A stretch of 13,723 nucleotides of DNA from Clostridiales bacterium (GTDB lineage: Bacteria > Bacillota > Clostridia > Oscillospirales > Oscillospiraceae). The position numbers and the translations under genes are program-made. Every line of letters begins with the position of its first letter. Position 1 is the stretch's first letter. Below are positions 1 through 6,606 of this stretch, piece after piece. The stretch covers positions 1 to 13,723 of the forward strand of contig DYBL01000076.1 in assembly GCA_019418625.1 (NCBI GenBank), read 5' to 3'. The notes under the pieces were generated by a model that saw only the letters and a list, made by a program, of their open reading frames with translations, was not told the origin of the DNA and searched no databases.

Positions 1-1
1 C

Positions 2-1072
2 TACCGGGAGGGCCTGCGGTATCTGCGGGGGCAGCTGCTGGCAGTGCTGTCCAACCTGACCCGCTTCGCCCGGCAGTACAAGGCCACCCCCACCCTGGGC
101 TACACCCACTATCAGCCCGCCCAGCTGGTGACCGTGGGCAAGCGGGCCACCCTCTGGATGCAGGATTTTCTCGCTGATCTGGAGGAGCTGGACTTCGTCC
201 TGGCCAACCTGAAATTCCTGGGCTGCCGGGGCACCACCGGCACGGAGGCCAGCTTCCTGGACCTCTTTGACGGGGACGAGGCCAAGATCGACGAGATGAA
301 CCACCAGATCAGCGCCGAGTTCGGCTTTGACAAGTGCTTTGATGTGTGCGGTCAGACCTATCCCCGCAAGGTGGACAGCCGCATCCTCTCTTGCCTGTCC
401 GCCATCGCCCAGAGCTGCTACCGCATGGCAAACGACATCCGCCTTCTCCAGCACGACCGGCAGGTGGAGGAGCCCTTTGAGAAAAACCAGATCGGCTCTT
501 CCGCCATGGCCTACAAGCGCAACCCCATGCGCTGCGAGCGCATCTGCTCCCTGGCCCGGTATCTCATGGCCGACGCCATGAACGCCCCTATGACCGCCTC
601 CGTCCAGTGGATGGAGCGCACGCTGGACGACCCCGCCAACCGCCGCATCTCCATGCCGGAGGGCTTCCTCTGCGCCGACGCCATCCTGCGCCTTTGCCAG
701 AACGTCACCGACGGGCTGCATGTAAACGAAAAGGTGGTGGAGTCCACCGTGCGGGAGTACCTGCCTTTCATTGCCACGGAGAATCTGATGATGGAGGCCG
801 TCAAGCGGGGCGGCGACCGTCAGGAGCTCCATGAGATCATCCGCCAGTGCTCCATGGCCGCCACCGCCCGCATGAAGGAGGGCGAAAAGTGTGACCTTCT
901 CAGCCGTCTGGCAGCCGAGCCCGCCTTCGGCATGACGGAGGCGGAGATGGAGGCCGTGCTGACCCCCTCGGCCTACATCGGCCGCTGCCCCAGCCAGGTG
1001 GACGCGTTCCTGGCCAAAGTCCGCCCCCTGCTGAGCCAGGCTGCCACGGACACGCCGGACATCGCCCTGTAA
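2..1072 (+). CDS. purB: Adenylosuccinate lyase, 5'-truncated by the window edge
   Basis: Adenylosuccinate lyase of purine synthesis cleaves SAICAR to AICAR plus fumarate, and adenylosuccinate to AMP plus fumarate; it is a cytosolic homotetramer. The frame is open from base 2, so the gene enters from the left; a GTG at base 44 is internal, not the start. About 356 residues are visible, versus roughly 450-480 for the family, so about 100 or more N-terminal residues are missing. Visible landmarks are the substrate-site segment TLGYTHYQPAQ near the left end, the GTTGTEASFL segment, and the fumarase/aspartase-superfamily signature GSSAMAYKRNPMRCERI (about bases 490-541). The signature resembles the long, eukaryote-like branch of PurB (SSAMPYKRNP), with Ala where Pro is common. 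It ends in TAA at 1070-1072 and is followed by hairpins and a terminator, so it is probably the last gene of its transcript. Identity is secure. Confidence 0.95.
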   Translation, partial: YREGLRYLRGQLLAVLSNLTRFARQYKATPTLGYTHYQPAQLVTVGKRATLWMQDFLADLEELDFVLANLKFLGCRGTTGTEASFLDLFDGDEAKIDEMNHQISAEFGFDKCFDVCGQTYPRKVDSRILSCLSAIAQSCYRMANDIRLLQHDRQVEEPFEKNQIGSSAMAYKRNPMRCERICSLARYLMADAMNAPMTASVQWMERTLDDPANRRISMPEGFLCADAILRLCQNVTDGLHVNEKVVESTVREYLPFIATENLMMEAVKRGGDRQELHEIIRQCSMAATARMKEGEKCDLLSRLAAEPAFGMTEAEMEAVLTPSAYIGRCPSQVDAFLAKVRPLLSQAATDTPDIAL

Positions 1073-1074
1073 GT

Positions 1075-1102
1075 GCGCTCCTCGGAGCGCGGACAAGTGT
1101 CC
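1075..1102 (+). repeat. Two small hairpins directly after purB
   Basis: An inverted repeat GCGCTCC/GGAGCGC (1075-1081 with 1084-1090) starts three bases after the purB stop. It is followed at once by GGAC-AAGT-GTCC (1091-1102). Neither has its own T-run. They may protect the 3' end of the purB message or contribute to termination together with the stronger hairpin at 1131-1153. The pairing is seen directly; the role is inferred. Confidence 0.4.
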
Positions 1103-1130
1103 TTGTGCAAAACGATGATTTTTTCTCCCC

Positions 1131-1167
1131 TGCCGCCGGATTTTCCGGCGGCAGGTTTGTTTTATTT
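1131..1167 (+). terminator. Intrinsic terminator after purB
   Basis: Ten-base perfect stem TGCCGCCGGA (1131-1140) / TCCGGCGGCA (1144-1153) with a TTT loop, followed by the T-rich tract GGTTTGTTTTATTT. It lies 58 bases after the purB stop and just before the asnB promoter, so it separates the two transcription units. The T-tract is interrupted by G, so efficiency may be less than complete. Confidence 0.75.
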
Positions 1168-1171
1168 GCCG

Positions 1172-1201
1172 TTGACAGTTCCCCGCCGGAAGTGCTACAC
1201 T
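1172..1201 (+). promoter_or_regulatory. Sigma-A promoter of the T-box/asnB transcript
   Basis: Perfect -35 TTGACA (1172-1177), an 18-base spacer, and -10 TACACT (1196-1201) preceded by TG at 1193-1194 (extended -10). Transcription would start near 1208, placing the whole T-box structure in the leader. A perfect 12-base palindrome sits at the predicted start point (see separate entry). Confidence 0.8.
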
Positions 1202-1207
1202 CCAACC

Positions 1208-1219
1208 ATCAAATTTGAT
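1208..1219 (+). promoter_or_regulatory. 12-bp palindrome at the asnB transcription start (possible operator)
   Basis: ATCAAATTTGAT is a perfect palindrome located 7-18 bases after the end of the -10 hexamer, covering the predicted +1 region. It is AT-rich in a GC-rich neighbourhood and lies before Stem I of the T-box, so it is not needed for that fold. A repressor bound here could block initiation, or it could form a weak 5' hairpin on the RNA. No regulator can be named from the sequence. Confidence 0.35.
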
Positions 1220-1493
1220 ATCCCAAACAGCGTGGATGGAGAAAAGTACCGCAGGCGTTCCGGGCCAGTGAGCGGGGGAGAGTGGAAACCCCGTACCAAA
1301 GAACCGGCGGGAAGAACACTCCGGAGCCGCAATCCGAACGCGGGTGACCGCCAGTAGGTGCGACGGGTTGTGACCGTTACATCACACAGGCTTGATAGAG
1401 CCGGGAAAGGGGCCCTCATGGGGGCAAATTAGGTGGCACCGCGGATCGCAGCTATTCGTCCTAAAATTTTTAGGAGAAGGCTGCGTTTTTTAT
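1220..1493 (+). promoter_or_regulatory. T-box riboswitch, asparagine-specific (tRNA-Asn), controlling asnB
   Basis: T-box leader RNAs bind a cognate uncharged tRNA and then prevent transcription termination. Seen here: the conserved T-box AGGTGGCACCGCG (1431-1443). Stem I closes with GGAG (1238-1241) / CTCC (1319-1322). Its loop-E side AGTA (1245-1248) faces GAAG followed by the specifier AAC (1315-1317), an Asn codon, then the usual purine. The distal arm has AGTGAG near 1267 and a GGAA loop near 1283. A possible Stem III is TGTGA (1369-1373) / TCACA (1382-1386). The bulge reads UGGC (1434-1437), which pairs with an acceptor end GCCA; tRNA-Asn has G at the discriminator, consistent with the specifier. 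A terminator follows (separate entry). Specifier, discriminator match and downstream asparagine synthetase agree, so the assignment is strong; the full fold was read by eye. Confidence 0.92.
1447..1493 (+). terminator. Regulated terminator of the T-box leader
   Basis: CGCAGC (1447-1452) pairs with GCTGCG (1480-1485). An inner stem CCTAAAA/TTTTAGG lies around 1460-1473, and a T-run follows at 1486-1491. The 5' side lies immediately downstream of the T-box motif, so the antiterminator and this hairpin compete. Transcription would stop about 20 bases before the asnB start when tRNA-Asn is charged. Confidence 0.85.
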
Positions 1494-1510
1494 TTCCGGA
1501 GGTGCTTTTT

Positions 1511-3094
1511 ATGTGTTCCATCATCGGTTTTTCCAAAAAGACCCGCTCCGCAGCGGACATTCGGCCCTACTTTGAGCGTACCCACTCCCGGGGCCCCGAC
1601 ATGGCCCGCATCATCGAGACGCCCACCGGCTACCTGGGCTTCCAGCGGCTGGCCATCATGGGCCTGACGGAGGCAGGCATGCAGCCGTTCCAGTTGGGTG
1701 GGGACTATGTGGTGTGCAACGGGGAGATCTACGGCTTCCGCGTCCTGAAGCGGCAGCTCGCCGAGCAGGGCTACACGTTCCAAAGCGGCAGCGACTGTGA
1801 GGTGCTGCTGCCCCTGTACCACGAACACGGCCTGGACATGTTCGCCATGCTGGATGCGGAGTTCGCCCTCATCCTCTACGACGGGGCCTCCGGCGAGCTC
1901 ATCGCCGCCCGGGACCCCATCGGCATCCGTCCCCTGTTCTACGGCTACGACACCGACGGCGGCATCGTGTTCGCCAGCGAGGCCAAAAACCTGGTGGGGC
2001 TTTGCGCTGAGATCTGCCCCTTCCCTCCGGGCCACTACTACGCCCACGGCAAATTCGTCCGCTACGCCGAAGTGACAAAGGTGGAGCGCTGCATCCGCGG
2101 CGACCTGGATACGGTATGCCGGGGCATCCGGGACCGGCTCATCGCCGCCGTGGATAAGCGGCTGGACGCAGACGCCCCTCTGGGCTTCCTGCTCTCCGGC
2201 GGGCTGGACTCCTCGTTGGTGTGCGCCATCGCCGGCCGTGTGCTGGGCAAGCCCATCCGCACCTTTGCCATCGGCATGGACACCGACCCCATCGACCTCA
2301 AGTACGCCCGGGAGGCCGCCGACTACATCGGCGCTGACCACACGGAGGTCACCATGACCCGTCAGGAAGTGCTGGACGCCCTGGAGGAGGTCATCGCCCT
2401 GCTCGGCACCTGGGACATCACCACCATCCGGGCCAGCATCGGCATGTACCTTTGCTGCAAGGCAATCCATGCGCGCACGGACGTGCGGGTGCTGCTGACC
2501 GGCGAGATCTCCGACGAGCTGTTCGGCTACAAATACACGGACTTCGCCCCCAGCGACGAGGCCTTCCAGCAGGAGGCGAAAAAGCGGATAGAGGAGCTTT
2601 ATATGTACGATGTGCTGCGGGCCGACCGGTGCATCTCCGTCAACTCTCTGGAGGCCCGTGTCCCCTTCGGCGACCTGGATTTTGTCAAGTACGTCATGTC
2701 CATCGACCCGGCCATGAAGCGCAACACCTACGGCATGGGCAAATACCTGCTGCGCCGCGCCTTCGAAAAGGACCATCTGCTGCCCGACTCCATCCTCTGG
2801 CGGCAGAAGGCCGCCTTCTCCGACGCCGTGGGCCACTCCATGGTGGATGACCTGAAGGCCTATGCCGAGGCGCGGTACACCGACGAGGAGTTCGAGACTC
2901 TGCGCCGCAAGTACCCCTACTGCACCCCCTTTACCAAGGAGAGCCTGCTCTATCGTGAGATCTTTGAAAAGTACTATCCCGGCCAGGCGGCCATGATCTG
3001 CGGCTATTGGATGCCCAACCGCAGCTGGCCCGGCTGCGACGTGGACGATCCCTCTGCCCGGTGTTTGTCAAACTACGGCGAGAGCGGGAAGTGA
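1511..3094 (+). CDS. asnB: Asparagine synthetase (glutamine-hydrolysing), AsnB type
   Basis: Converts aspartate, glutamine and ATP to asparagine, glutamate, AMP and PPi in the cytosol. The start is ATG 1511 because it follows GGAGG (1498-1502) by 8 bases and places the catalytic Cys at position 2 (MCSIIGF), required for class II amidotransferases after Met removal. The frame is open further upstream, but that DNA is the T-box leader. Length is 527 aa, close to the usual 500-560. The glutaminase half shows RGPD, CNGEIYGF, SDCEVLL and RDPIGIRPLFY. The synthetase half shows the ATP pyrophosphatase loop SGGLDSS (residues 229-235), GEISDELFGYKY, SLEARVPF and KAAFSDAVG, as in E. coli AsnB. Expression should depend on tRNA-Asn charging through the T-box. 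glnN follows after 86 bases and supplies the amide donor. Identity is secure. Confidence 0.96.
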   Translation: MCSIIGFSKKTRSAADIRPYFERTHSRGPDMARIIETPTGYLGFQRLAIMGLTEAGMQPFQLGGDYVVCNGEIYGFRVLKRQLAEQGYTFQSGSDCEVLLPLYHEHGLDMFAMLDAEFALILYDGASGELIAARDPIGIRPLFYGYDTDGGIVFASEAKNLVGLCAEICPFPPGHYYAHGKFVRYAEVTKVERCIRGDLDTVCRGIRDRLIAAVDKRLDADAPLGFLLSGGLDSSLVCAIAGRVLGKPIRTFAIGMDTDPIDLKYAREAADYIGADHTEVTMTRQEVLDALEEVIALLGTWDITTIRASIGMYLCCKAIHARTDVRVLLTGEISDELFGYKYTDFAPSDEAFQQEAKKRIEELYMYDVLRADRCISVNSLEARVPFGDLDFVKYVMSIDPAMKRNTYGMGKYLLRRAFEKDHLLPDSILWRQKAAFSDAVGHSMVDDLKAYAEARYTDEEFETLRRKYPYCTPFTKESLLYREIFEKYYPGQAAMICGYWMPNRSWPGCDVDDPSARCLSNYGESGK

Positions 3095-3122
3095 AAGCCC
3101 CGATTTTTATAGGTATTACCCA

Positions 3123-3150
3123 TTGCGTTCCGGCGATTTTATGGTACTCT
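3123..3150 (+). promoter_or_regulatory. Probable promoter of glnN
   Basis: TTGCGT (3123-3128), a 16-base spacer and TACTCT (3145-3150) with TG at 3142-3143 (extended -10). An alternative -10, TATAGT (3152-3157), has poor spacing to this -35. A small imperfect dyad TACT/AGTA (3145-3148 with 3155-3158) overlaps the -10 region. No clear terminator separates asnB from glnN, so glnN may be transcribed both from here and by read-through. Confidence 0.5.
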
Positions 3151-3180
3151 TTATAGTAAGAAACAGAGGAGGATGAACGT

Positions 3181-5268
3181 ATGAGCACCACACCCAAGCT
3201 TCCCGAGCTGTTCGGAAGCATGGTTTTCAATGAAGAGACCATGAAAGACCGGCTTTCTTCCGCATCTTACAGCTCCTGGAAAAAATGCATCACCGACGGC
3301 ACGTCTTTGGATCTGGCCACCGCCAACGAGATCGCGGAGGCCATGAAGCAGTGGGCCGTGGAAAAGGGCGCCACCCATTTCACCCACTGGTTCCAGCCCA
3401 TGACCGGCATCACCGCCGAAAAGCACGAGGGCTTCATCTCCCCCGTGGGCGGCGGCAAGATCATGATGGAGTTTTCCGGCAAAGAGCTGGTGCGGGGCGA
3501 GTCCGACGCGTCCTCCTTCCCCTCCGGCGGCCTGCGGGCCACCTTTGAGGCCCGGGGCTACACCGCCTGGGACCCCACCTCCTTCGCCTTCATCAAGGAG
3601 GGCACCCTCTGCATCCCCACCATCTTCTGCTCCTACGGCGGAGAGGCCCTGGACAAAAAAACGCCCCTGCTCCGGTCCATGGATGAAGTCAGCCGCCAGG
3701 CCGTGCGGATCCTGCGCCTGTTCGGCGACACGGAGACCAAGCGCGTCACCCCCCAGGTAGGCCCCGAGCAGGAGTACTTCCTCATCGACAAGGCCCTGTA
3801 CGCCAAGCGGATGGACCTGCGGATGACCGGCCGCACCCTCTTCGGCGCCAAGCCCCCCCGGGGCCAGGAGCTGGATGATCACTACTACGGTGCCATCAAG
3901 CCCCGGGTAGCCGCCTACATGAAGGACCTGGACGAGACGCTGTGGGCCCTGGGCGTGCTCAGCAAGACCAAGCACAACGAGGCCGCCCCCTCCCAGCACG
4001 AGATGGCACCCATTTACACAGACGCCAACGACGCCTGCGACAAAAACCAGCTGACCATGGAGATGATGAAGAAGGTGGCCGACCGTCACGACCTGGTCTG
4101 CCTGCTCCATGAAAAGCCCTTTGCCGGCGTCAACGGCTCCGGCAAGCACGACAACTGGTCTTTGGGCACCGACACAGGCAAAAACCTCTTCCGCCCCGGC
4201 TCCACCCCCCGGCAGAACGCCCAGTTCCTCCTCTTCCTGGCGGCCTTCGTCAAGGGTGTGGATGAGTATCAGGACTTCCTGCGGGCCACCGTGGCCTTTG
4301 CCGGCAACGACCATCGCCTGGGCGCCCTGGAAGCGCCGCCGGCCGTGGTGTCCATTTTCCTGGGTGATGAGCTGGGCGCCGTGGTGGACTCCATCATCCA
4401 CGGCACCGAGTTCAAAGAGCCCGGCAAGCGCACGCTGCAGATCGGCGTGGACGTGCTGCCGGCCATCAGCCTGGACAACACCGACCGCAACCGCACCTCC
4501 CCCATGGCCTTTACCGGCAACAAGTTCGAGTTCCGCATGCTGGGCTCCTCCCAGTCCATCTCCGGCCCCAACATCGCCCTCAACACCATCATGGCCGAGG
4601 AGCTGGAGCAGTTCGCCGACCAGCTGGAAAAGTCGGAAAACTTCCAGGAGGACCTGCAGGCCCTTATCAAGAAGACCTTCACGGAGCATCAGCGCATCAT
4701 CTTCAACGGCAACGGCTACGACGAGGCCTGGATCGCCGAGGCGGAGCGCCGGGGCCTTTGCAACTTCACCTGCACCGTGGACGCCCTGCCCATGTACACC
4801 GCCCGGAAAAACATCGACCTGTTCGTCAAGCACGGCATCTACACCGAGGGCGAGATCAACGCCCGGGCAGAGATCCACATTGAAAACTACACCACGGTCC
4901 TCTCCATCGAGGCCAAGACCATGGTGAGCATGATCCGCCACGAGATCCTGCCCGCTGTCTCCTCCTACTCCGGCGCCCTGTGCACCCGGGCGGCAGAAAA
5001 GAAGTCCCTGGGCATCTCCTGCGGCTTCGAGACCTCCACCGCCGCCCAGATCTCGGATCTTGCCGACCAGCTCTCGGATATCTGCGGCAAGCTGGAGCGT
5101 GACATTGCCGCCACGCCCGCCGAGGCTACGCCCGCCATGGTTTACAGCCACGACGTGCTGACGCCGGATATGCAGGAAGCCCGCCGGATCGCCGACCAGC
5201 TGGAGACCCTCACCGCCAAGGACTATTGGCCCTTCCCGGTGTACTCCGACCTGCTGTTCTCCGTGTGA
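3181..5268 (+). CDS. glnN: Glutamine synthetase type III
   Basis: ATP-dependent amidation of glutamate by ammonia; the main entry of ammonium into organic nitrogen. At 695 aa it fits GSIII (about 700 aa) and not the roughly 440-470 aa GSI. The start ATG 3181 follows AGGAGG (3167-3172) by 8 bases. The GSIII-type N-terminus is visible (LPELFGSMVFNEETM), as is SSFPSGGLRATFEARGY. Catalytic-core landmarks are GPEQEYF (194-200, metal-binding Glu), NEAAPSQHE (266-274), GSGKHDNW (His323), AGNDHRLGALEAP (375-387) and GNKFEFRM (446-453). GSIII forms are typical of Bacteroidetes, some Firmicutes and cyanobacteria, and lack the adenylylation control of enterobacterial GSI. No nitrogen-regulator site is recognised. 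It ends in TGA, followed by a strong terminator. Together with asnB it makes an ammonia-to-Gln-to-Asn module. Identity is secure. Confidence 0.96.
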   Translation: MSTTPKLPELFGSMVFNEETMKDRLSSASYSSWKKCITDGTSLDLATANEIAEAMKQWAVEKGATHFTHWFQPMTGITAEKHEGFISPVGGGKIMMEFSGKELVRGESDASSFPSGGLRATFEARGYTAWDPTSFAFIKEGTLCIPTIFCSYGGEALDKKTPLLRSMDEVSRQAVRILRLFGDTETKRVTPQVGPEQEYFLIDKALYAKRMDLRMTGRTLFGAKPPRGQELDDHYYGAIKPRVAAYMKDLDETLWALGVLSKTKHNEAAPSQHEMAPIYTDANDACDKNQLTMEMMKKVADRHDLVCLLHEKPFAGVNGSGKHDNWSLGTDTGKNLFRPGSTPRQNAQFLLFLAAFVKGVDEYQDFLRATVAFAGNDHRLGALEAPPAVVSIFLGDELGAVVDSIIHGTEFKEPGKRTLQIGVDVLPAISLDNTDRNRTSPMAFTGNKFEFRMLGSSQSISGPNIALNTIMAEELEQFADQLEKSENFQEDLQALIKKTFTEHQRIIFNGNGYDEAWIAEAERRGLCNFTCTVDALPMYTARKNIDLFVKHGIYTEGEINARAEIHIENYTTVLSIEAKTMVSMIRHEILPAVSSYSGALCTRAAEKKSLGISCGFETSTAAQISDLADQLSDICGKLERDIAATPAEATPAMVYSHDVLTPDMQEARRIADQLETLTAKDYWPFPVYSDLLFSV

Positions 5269-5282
5269 CCCCAAAAAACGCC

Positions 5283-5320
5283 AAAGCCGCCCGCTCCCAA
5301 AAGGAGCGGGCGGCTTTTTT
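5283..5320 (+). terminator. Strong terminator between convergent glnN and lrgB
   Basis: Stem AAAGCCGCCCGCTCC (5283-5297) / GGAGCGGGCGGCTTT (5303-5317) with a CAAAA loop, and Ts through 5320. It lies 15 bases after the glnN stop. An A-run at 5273-5278 gives a nearby T-run for the opposite strand, so it may also serve lrgB, which ends at 5334. Confidence 0.92.
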
Positions 5321-5333
5321 ACATTCCGCACGG

Positions 5334-6023
5334 TCAGAGGATCACATCGAAAAACAGCGCCAGGATGGTGGTGACGATGCCGCAAAGGCCGATGGCGATG
5401 CCGCTCATGGCCCCTTCCGCCTCGCCCAGCTCCAGGGCCTTGGCCGTGCCCAGGGCGTGGCTGCACGCGCCGATGGCCAGTCCCTTTTCCATGGGGTTGC
5501 GGGCACCCGTCAGCCGGATGAGCAGCGGTGCGCACAAATTGCCCAGGATCCCCGTAAGGATCACCGCCGCCACCGTAATGGGCACCATGCCGCCGTGGCC
5601 CTCGGCAATGGCGGTGGCAATGGGCGTGGTAACAGACTTGGGCAGCAGCGACACGGTCAGAGCTTTGTCCAGCCCAAACAGGCGGCACAGCACCCAGATG
5701 GAGCCCACGGAGGCCACGGTCCCTGCCGTGCACCCCACCAGCACCGGCAGCAGGTTGCGCAAAAGCGTCTCCCGCTGGGCGTAGATGGACATGGCGATGC
5801 ACACGGTGGCCGGGGACAAAAAGAGGTTGATGAGGCTGCCGCCCGCGTCGTAGTTCTCATAGGGGATGTGGAACACGGTGAGCACCGCAATGACCATCAG
5901 GGCCGCCAGCACCAGACTGTTGCAGACCACCAAGCCTGTCTTTTTCTGGATCTTTACGCCCAGCACATAGCAAAGCGCCGTCAGGGCGATGCCGAAGAAA
6001 GGAGAGGACGTCAGCTCTGCCAT
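5334..6023 (-). CDS. lrgB: LrgB/CidB-family membrane protein
   Basis: Partner of LrgA. The family was first described as modulators of murein hydrolase activity and autolysis (holin/antiholin-like). In Bacillus subtilis the homologous pair PftAB carries pyruvate, so a carbon-overflow transport role is an equal alternative. The protein is 229 aa, close to the family's about 230, with some six to eight hydrophobic segments spread along the length. Diagnostic motifs are SLLPKSVTTPIA and GACSHALGTAKA in the C-terminal half, plus LFLSPATVCIAM in the middle. The start was chosen as the ATG at 6023-6021: it overlaps the lrgA stop (TGATG) and is preceded by GGGGGA. The longer in-frame upstream extension lies inside lrgA in another frame and is not credible. 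Co-translated with lrgA; the exact substrate cannot be told from sequence. Confidence 0.92.
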   Translation of the reverse strand: MAELTSSPFFGIALTALCYVLGVKIQKKTGLVVCNSLVLAALMVIAVLTVFHIPYENYDAGGSLINLFLSPATVCIAMSIYAQRETLLRNLLPVLVGCTAGTVASVGSIWVLCRLFGLDKALTVSLLPKSVTTPIATAIAEGHGGMVPITVAAVILTGILGNLCAPLLIRLTGARNPMEKGLAIGACSHALGTAKALELGEAEGAMSGIAIGLCGIVTTILALFFDVIL

Positions 6024-6382
6024 CACCGCTTCCCCCTTTCCATCCACCGGATGGTCAGCCGCACGGCCCACACCGTGACGGCAAAGGTCACCACCGTGGA
6101 CACCAGGCAGATCACCACCAGCGCCACCAGATTGCTGCGCAGCACATCCGTATAGTTCATAATGGACACCACAGCGGGCACAAAGAAAAACGGCAGGTTC
6201 CCCAGCAAAAAGTCCGACTTTTCCTGGATGTGCTCCGTGCGGATCACACCCACTCCCAGCAGCACCAGCAGCGCGGCCATACCGATGATGCTGGCCGGCA
6301 GGGAAAAGGGCAGCACTGCCTCCACGCACTGACTGAGCCAGCAGATGCCGAACAGCAGCGCCACTTGCAAAATGATCTTCAT
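6023..6382 (-). CDS. lrgA: LrgA/CidA-family membrane protein
   Basis: Small four-helix membrane protein acting with LrgB; proposed roles are holin-like control of cell lysis or pyruvate/carbon-overflow transport. The protein is 119 aa with hydrophobic stretches near residues 3-20, 28-48, 62-82 and 88-112. It carries the LrgA-type PASIIGMAALLVLL segment and FFFVPAVVSIMNY. Start ATG at 6382-6380 with AGGTGGAGAG just upstream; the frame extends 29 codons further, but those residues are basic and unlike LrgA, and include the promoter -10. The stop overlaps the lrgB start by one base, so translation is coupled. The usual LytTR two-component regulator (LytSR type) is not adjacent in this window. 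Confidence 0.92.
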   Translation of the reverse strand: MKIILQVALLFGICWLSQCVEAVLPFSLPASIIGMAALLVLLGVGVIRTEHIQEKSDFLLGNLPFFFVPAVVSIMNYTDVLRSNLVALVVICLVSTVVTFAVTVWAVRLTIRWMERGKR

Positions 6383-6416
6383 AGGAACTCTCCACCTTTG
6401 GAAAAAATTTGTTCTT

Positions 6417-6445
6417 ATTCTAGGTTCTTCTCCTCCGGAAGTCAA
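6417..6445 (-). promoter_or_regulatory. Promoter of lrgAB
   Basis: On the minus strand, -35 TTGACT (6445-6440), a 17-base spacer and -10 TAGAAT (6422-6417). The predicted start lies near 6410, leaving a short leader of roughly 28 bases before the lrgA ATG. It is close to consensus and is the only well-formed promoter seen on this strand. Confidence 0.75.
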
Positions 6446-6505
6446 ATCTCCCCTGCGCCGCAGGCTCATTTTCAGCGTTTCGCCGCAAGGAAGGGCCCCT
6501 GGCCG

Positions 6506-6532
6506 CTAAAATCCTGTTAACATTTATTTTAG
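6506..6532. promoter_or_regulatory. Nested dyad between divergent lrgA and phospholipase-like gene
   Basis: CTAAAAT (6506-6512) and ATTTTAG (6526-6532) form a perfect inverted repeat spaced by 13 bases. Inside lies the 8-base palindrome TGTTAACA (6515-6522), nearly concentric with the outer arms. The block is AT-rich in a GC-rich region, ends 10 bases upstream of the -35 of the rightward promoter, and lies about 60 bases upstream of the lrgA -35. The shape and place suggest an operator for a dimeric regulator. The regulator is unknown. Confidence 0.4.
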
Positions 6533-6542
6533 ATTTTTCTGC

Positions 6543-6572
6543 TTGCACCTGCCAAAGCCATCGTGCTATACT
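6543..6572 (+). promoter_or_regulatory. Promoter of the zinc phospholipase-like gene
   Basis: TTGCAC (6543-6548), an 18-base spacer and TATACT (6567-6572) with TG at 6564-6565. The predicted start is near 6579, giving a leader of under 30 bases before the GTG start. Confidence 0.75.
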
Positions 6573-6606
6573 CAGGGTGTTGTAAAAATCGGTATGGAGG
6601 TGCCTC

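Noticed and set aside
1490..2836. Long minus-strand open frame opposite asnB
   Set aside because: It lies antisense to a clearly conserved asnB, its residues are low-complexity (Gly, Val, Ala, His, Gln rich), and no family motif is seen. It is a codon-bias shadow of GC-rich coding DNA.
3173..3184. Three-codon ORF (ATG AAC GTA TGA) overlapping the glnN start
   Set aside because: Its ATG directly abuts the Shine-Dalgarno, too close for initiation, and the overlap is probably chance.
3151..5802. Very long minus-strand open frame (about 880 codons) opposite glnN and running into lrgB
   Set aside because: It crosses two real genes and a strong terminator, and its composition is typical of an antisense frame of GC-rich code. 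No recognisable domain.
6383..6469. Longer lrgA start 29 codons upstream
   Set aside because: The extension contains the promoter -10 and -35, is highly basic, and does not resemble LrgA. ATG 6382 has its own Shine-Dalgarno and begins with the first membrane helix.
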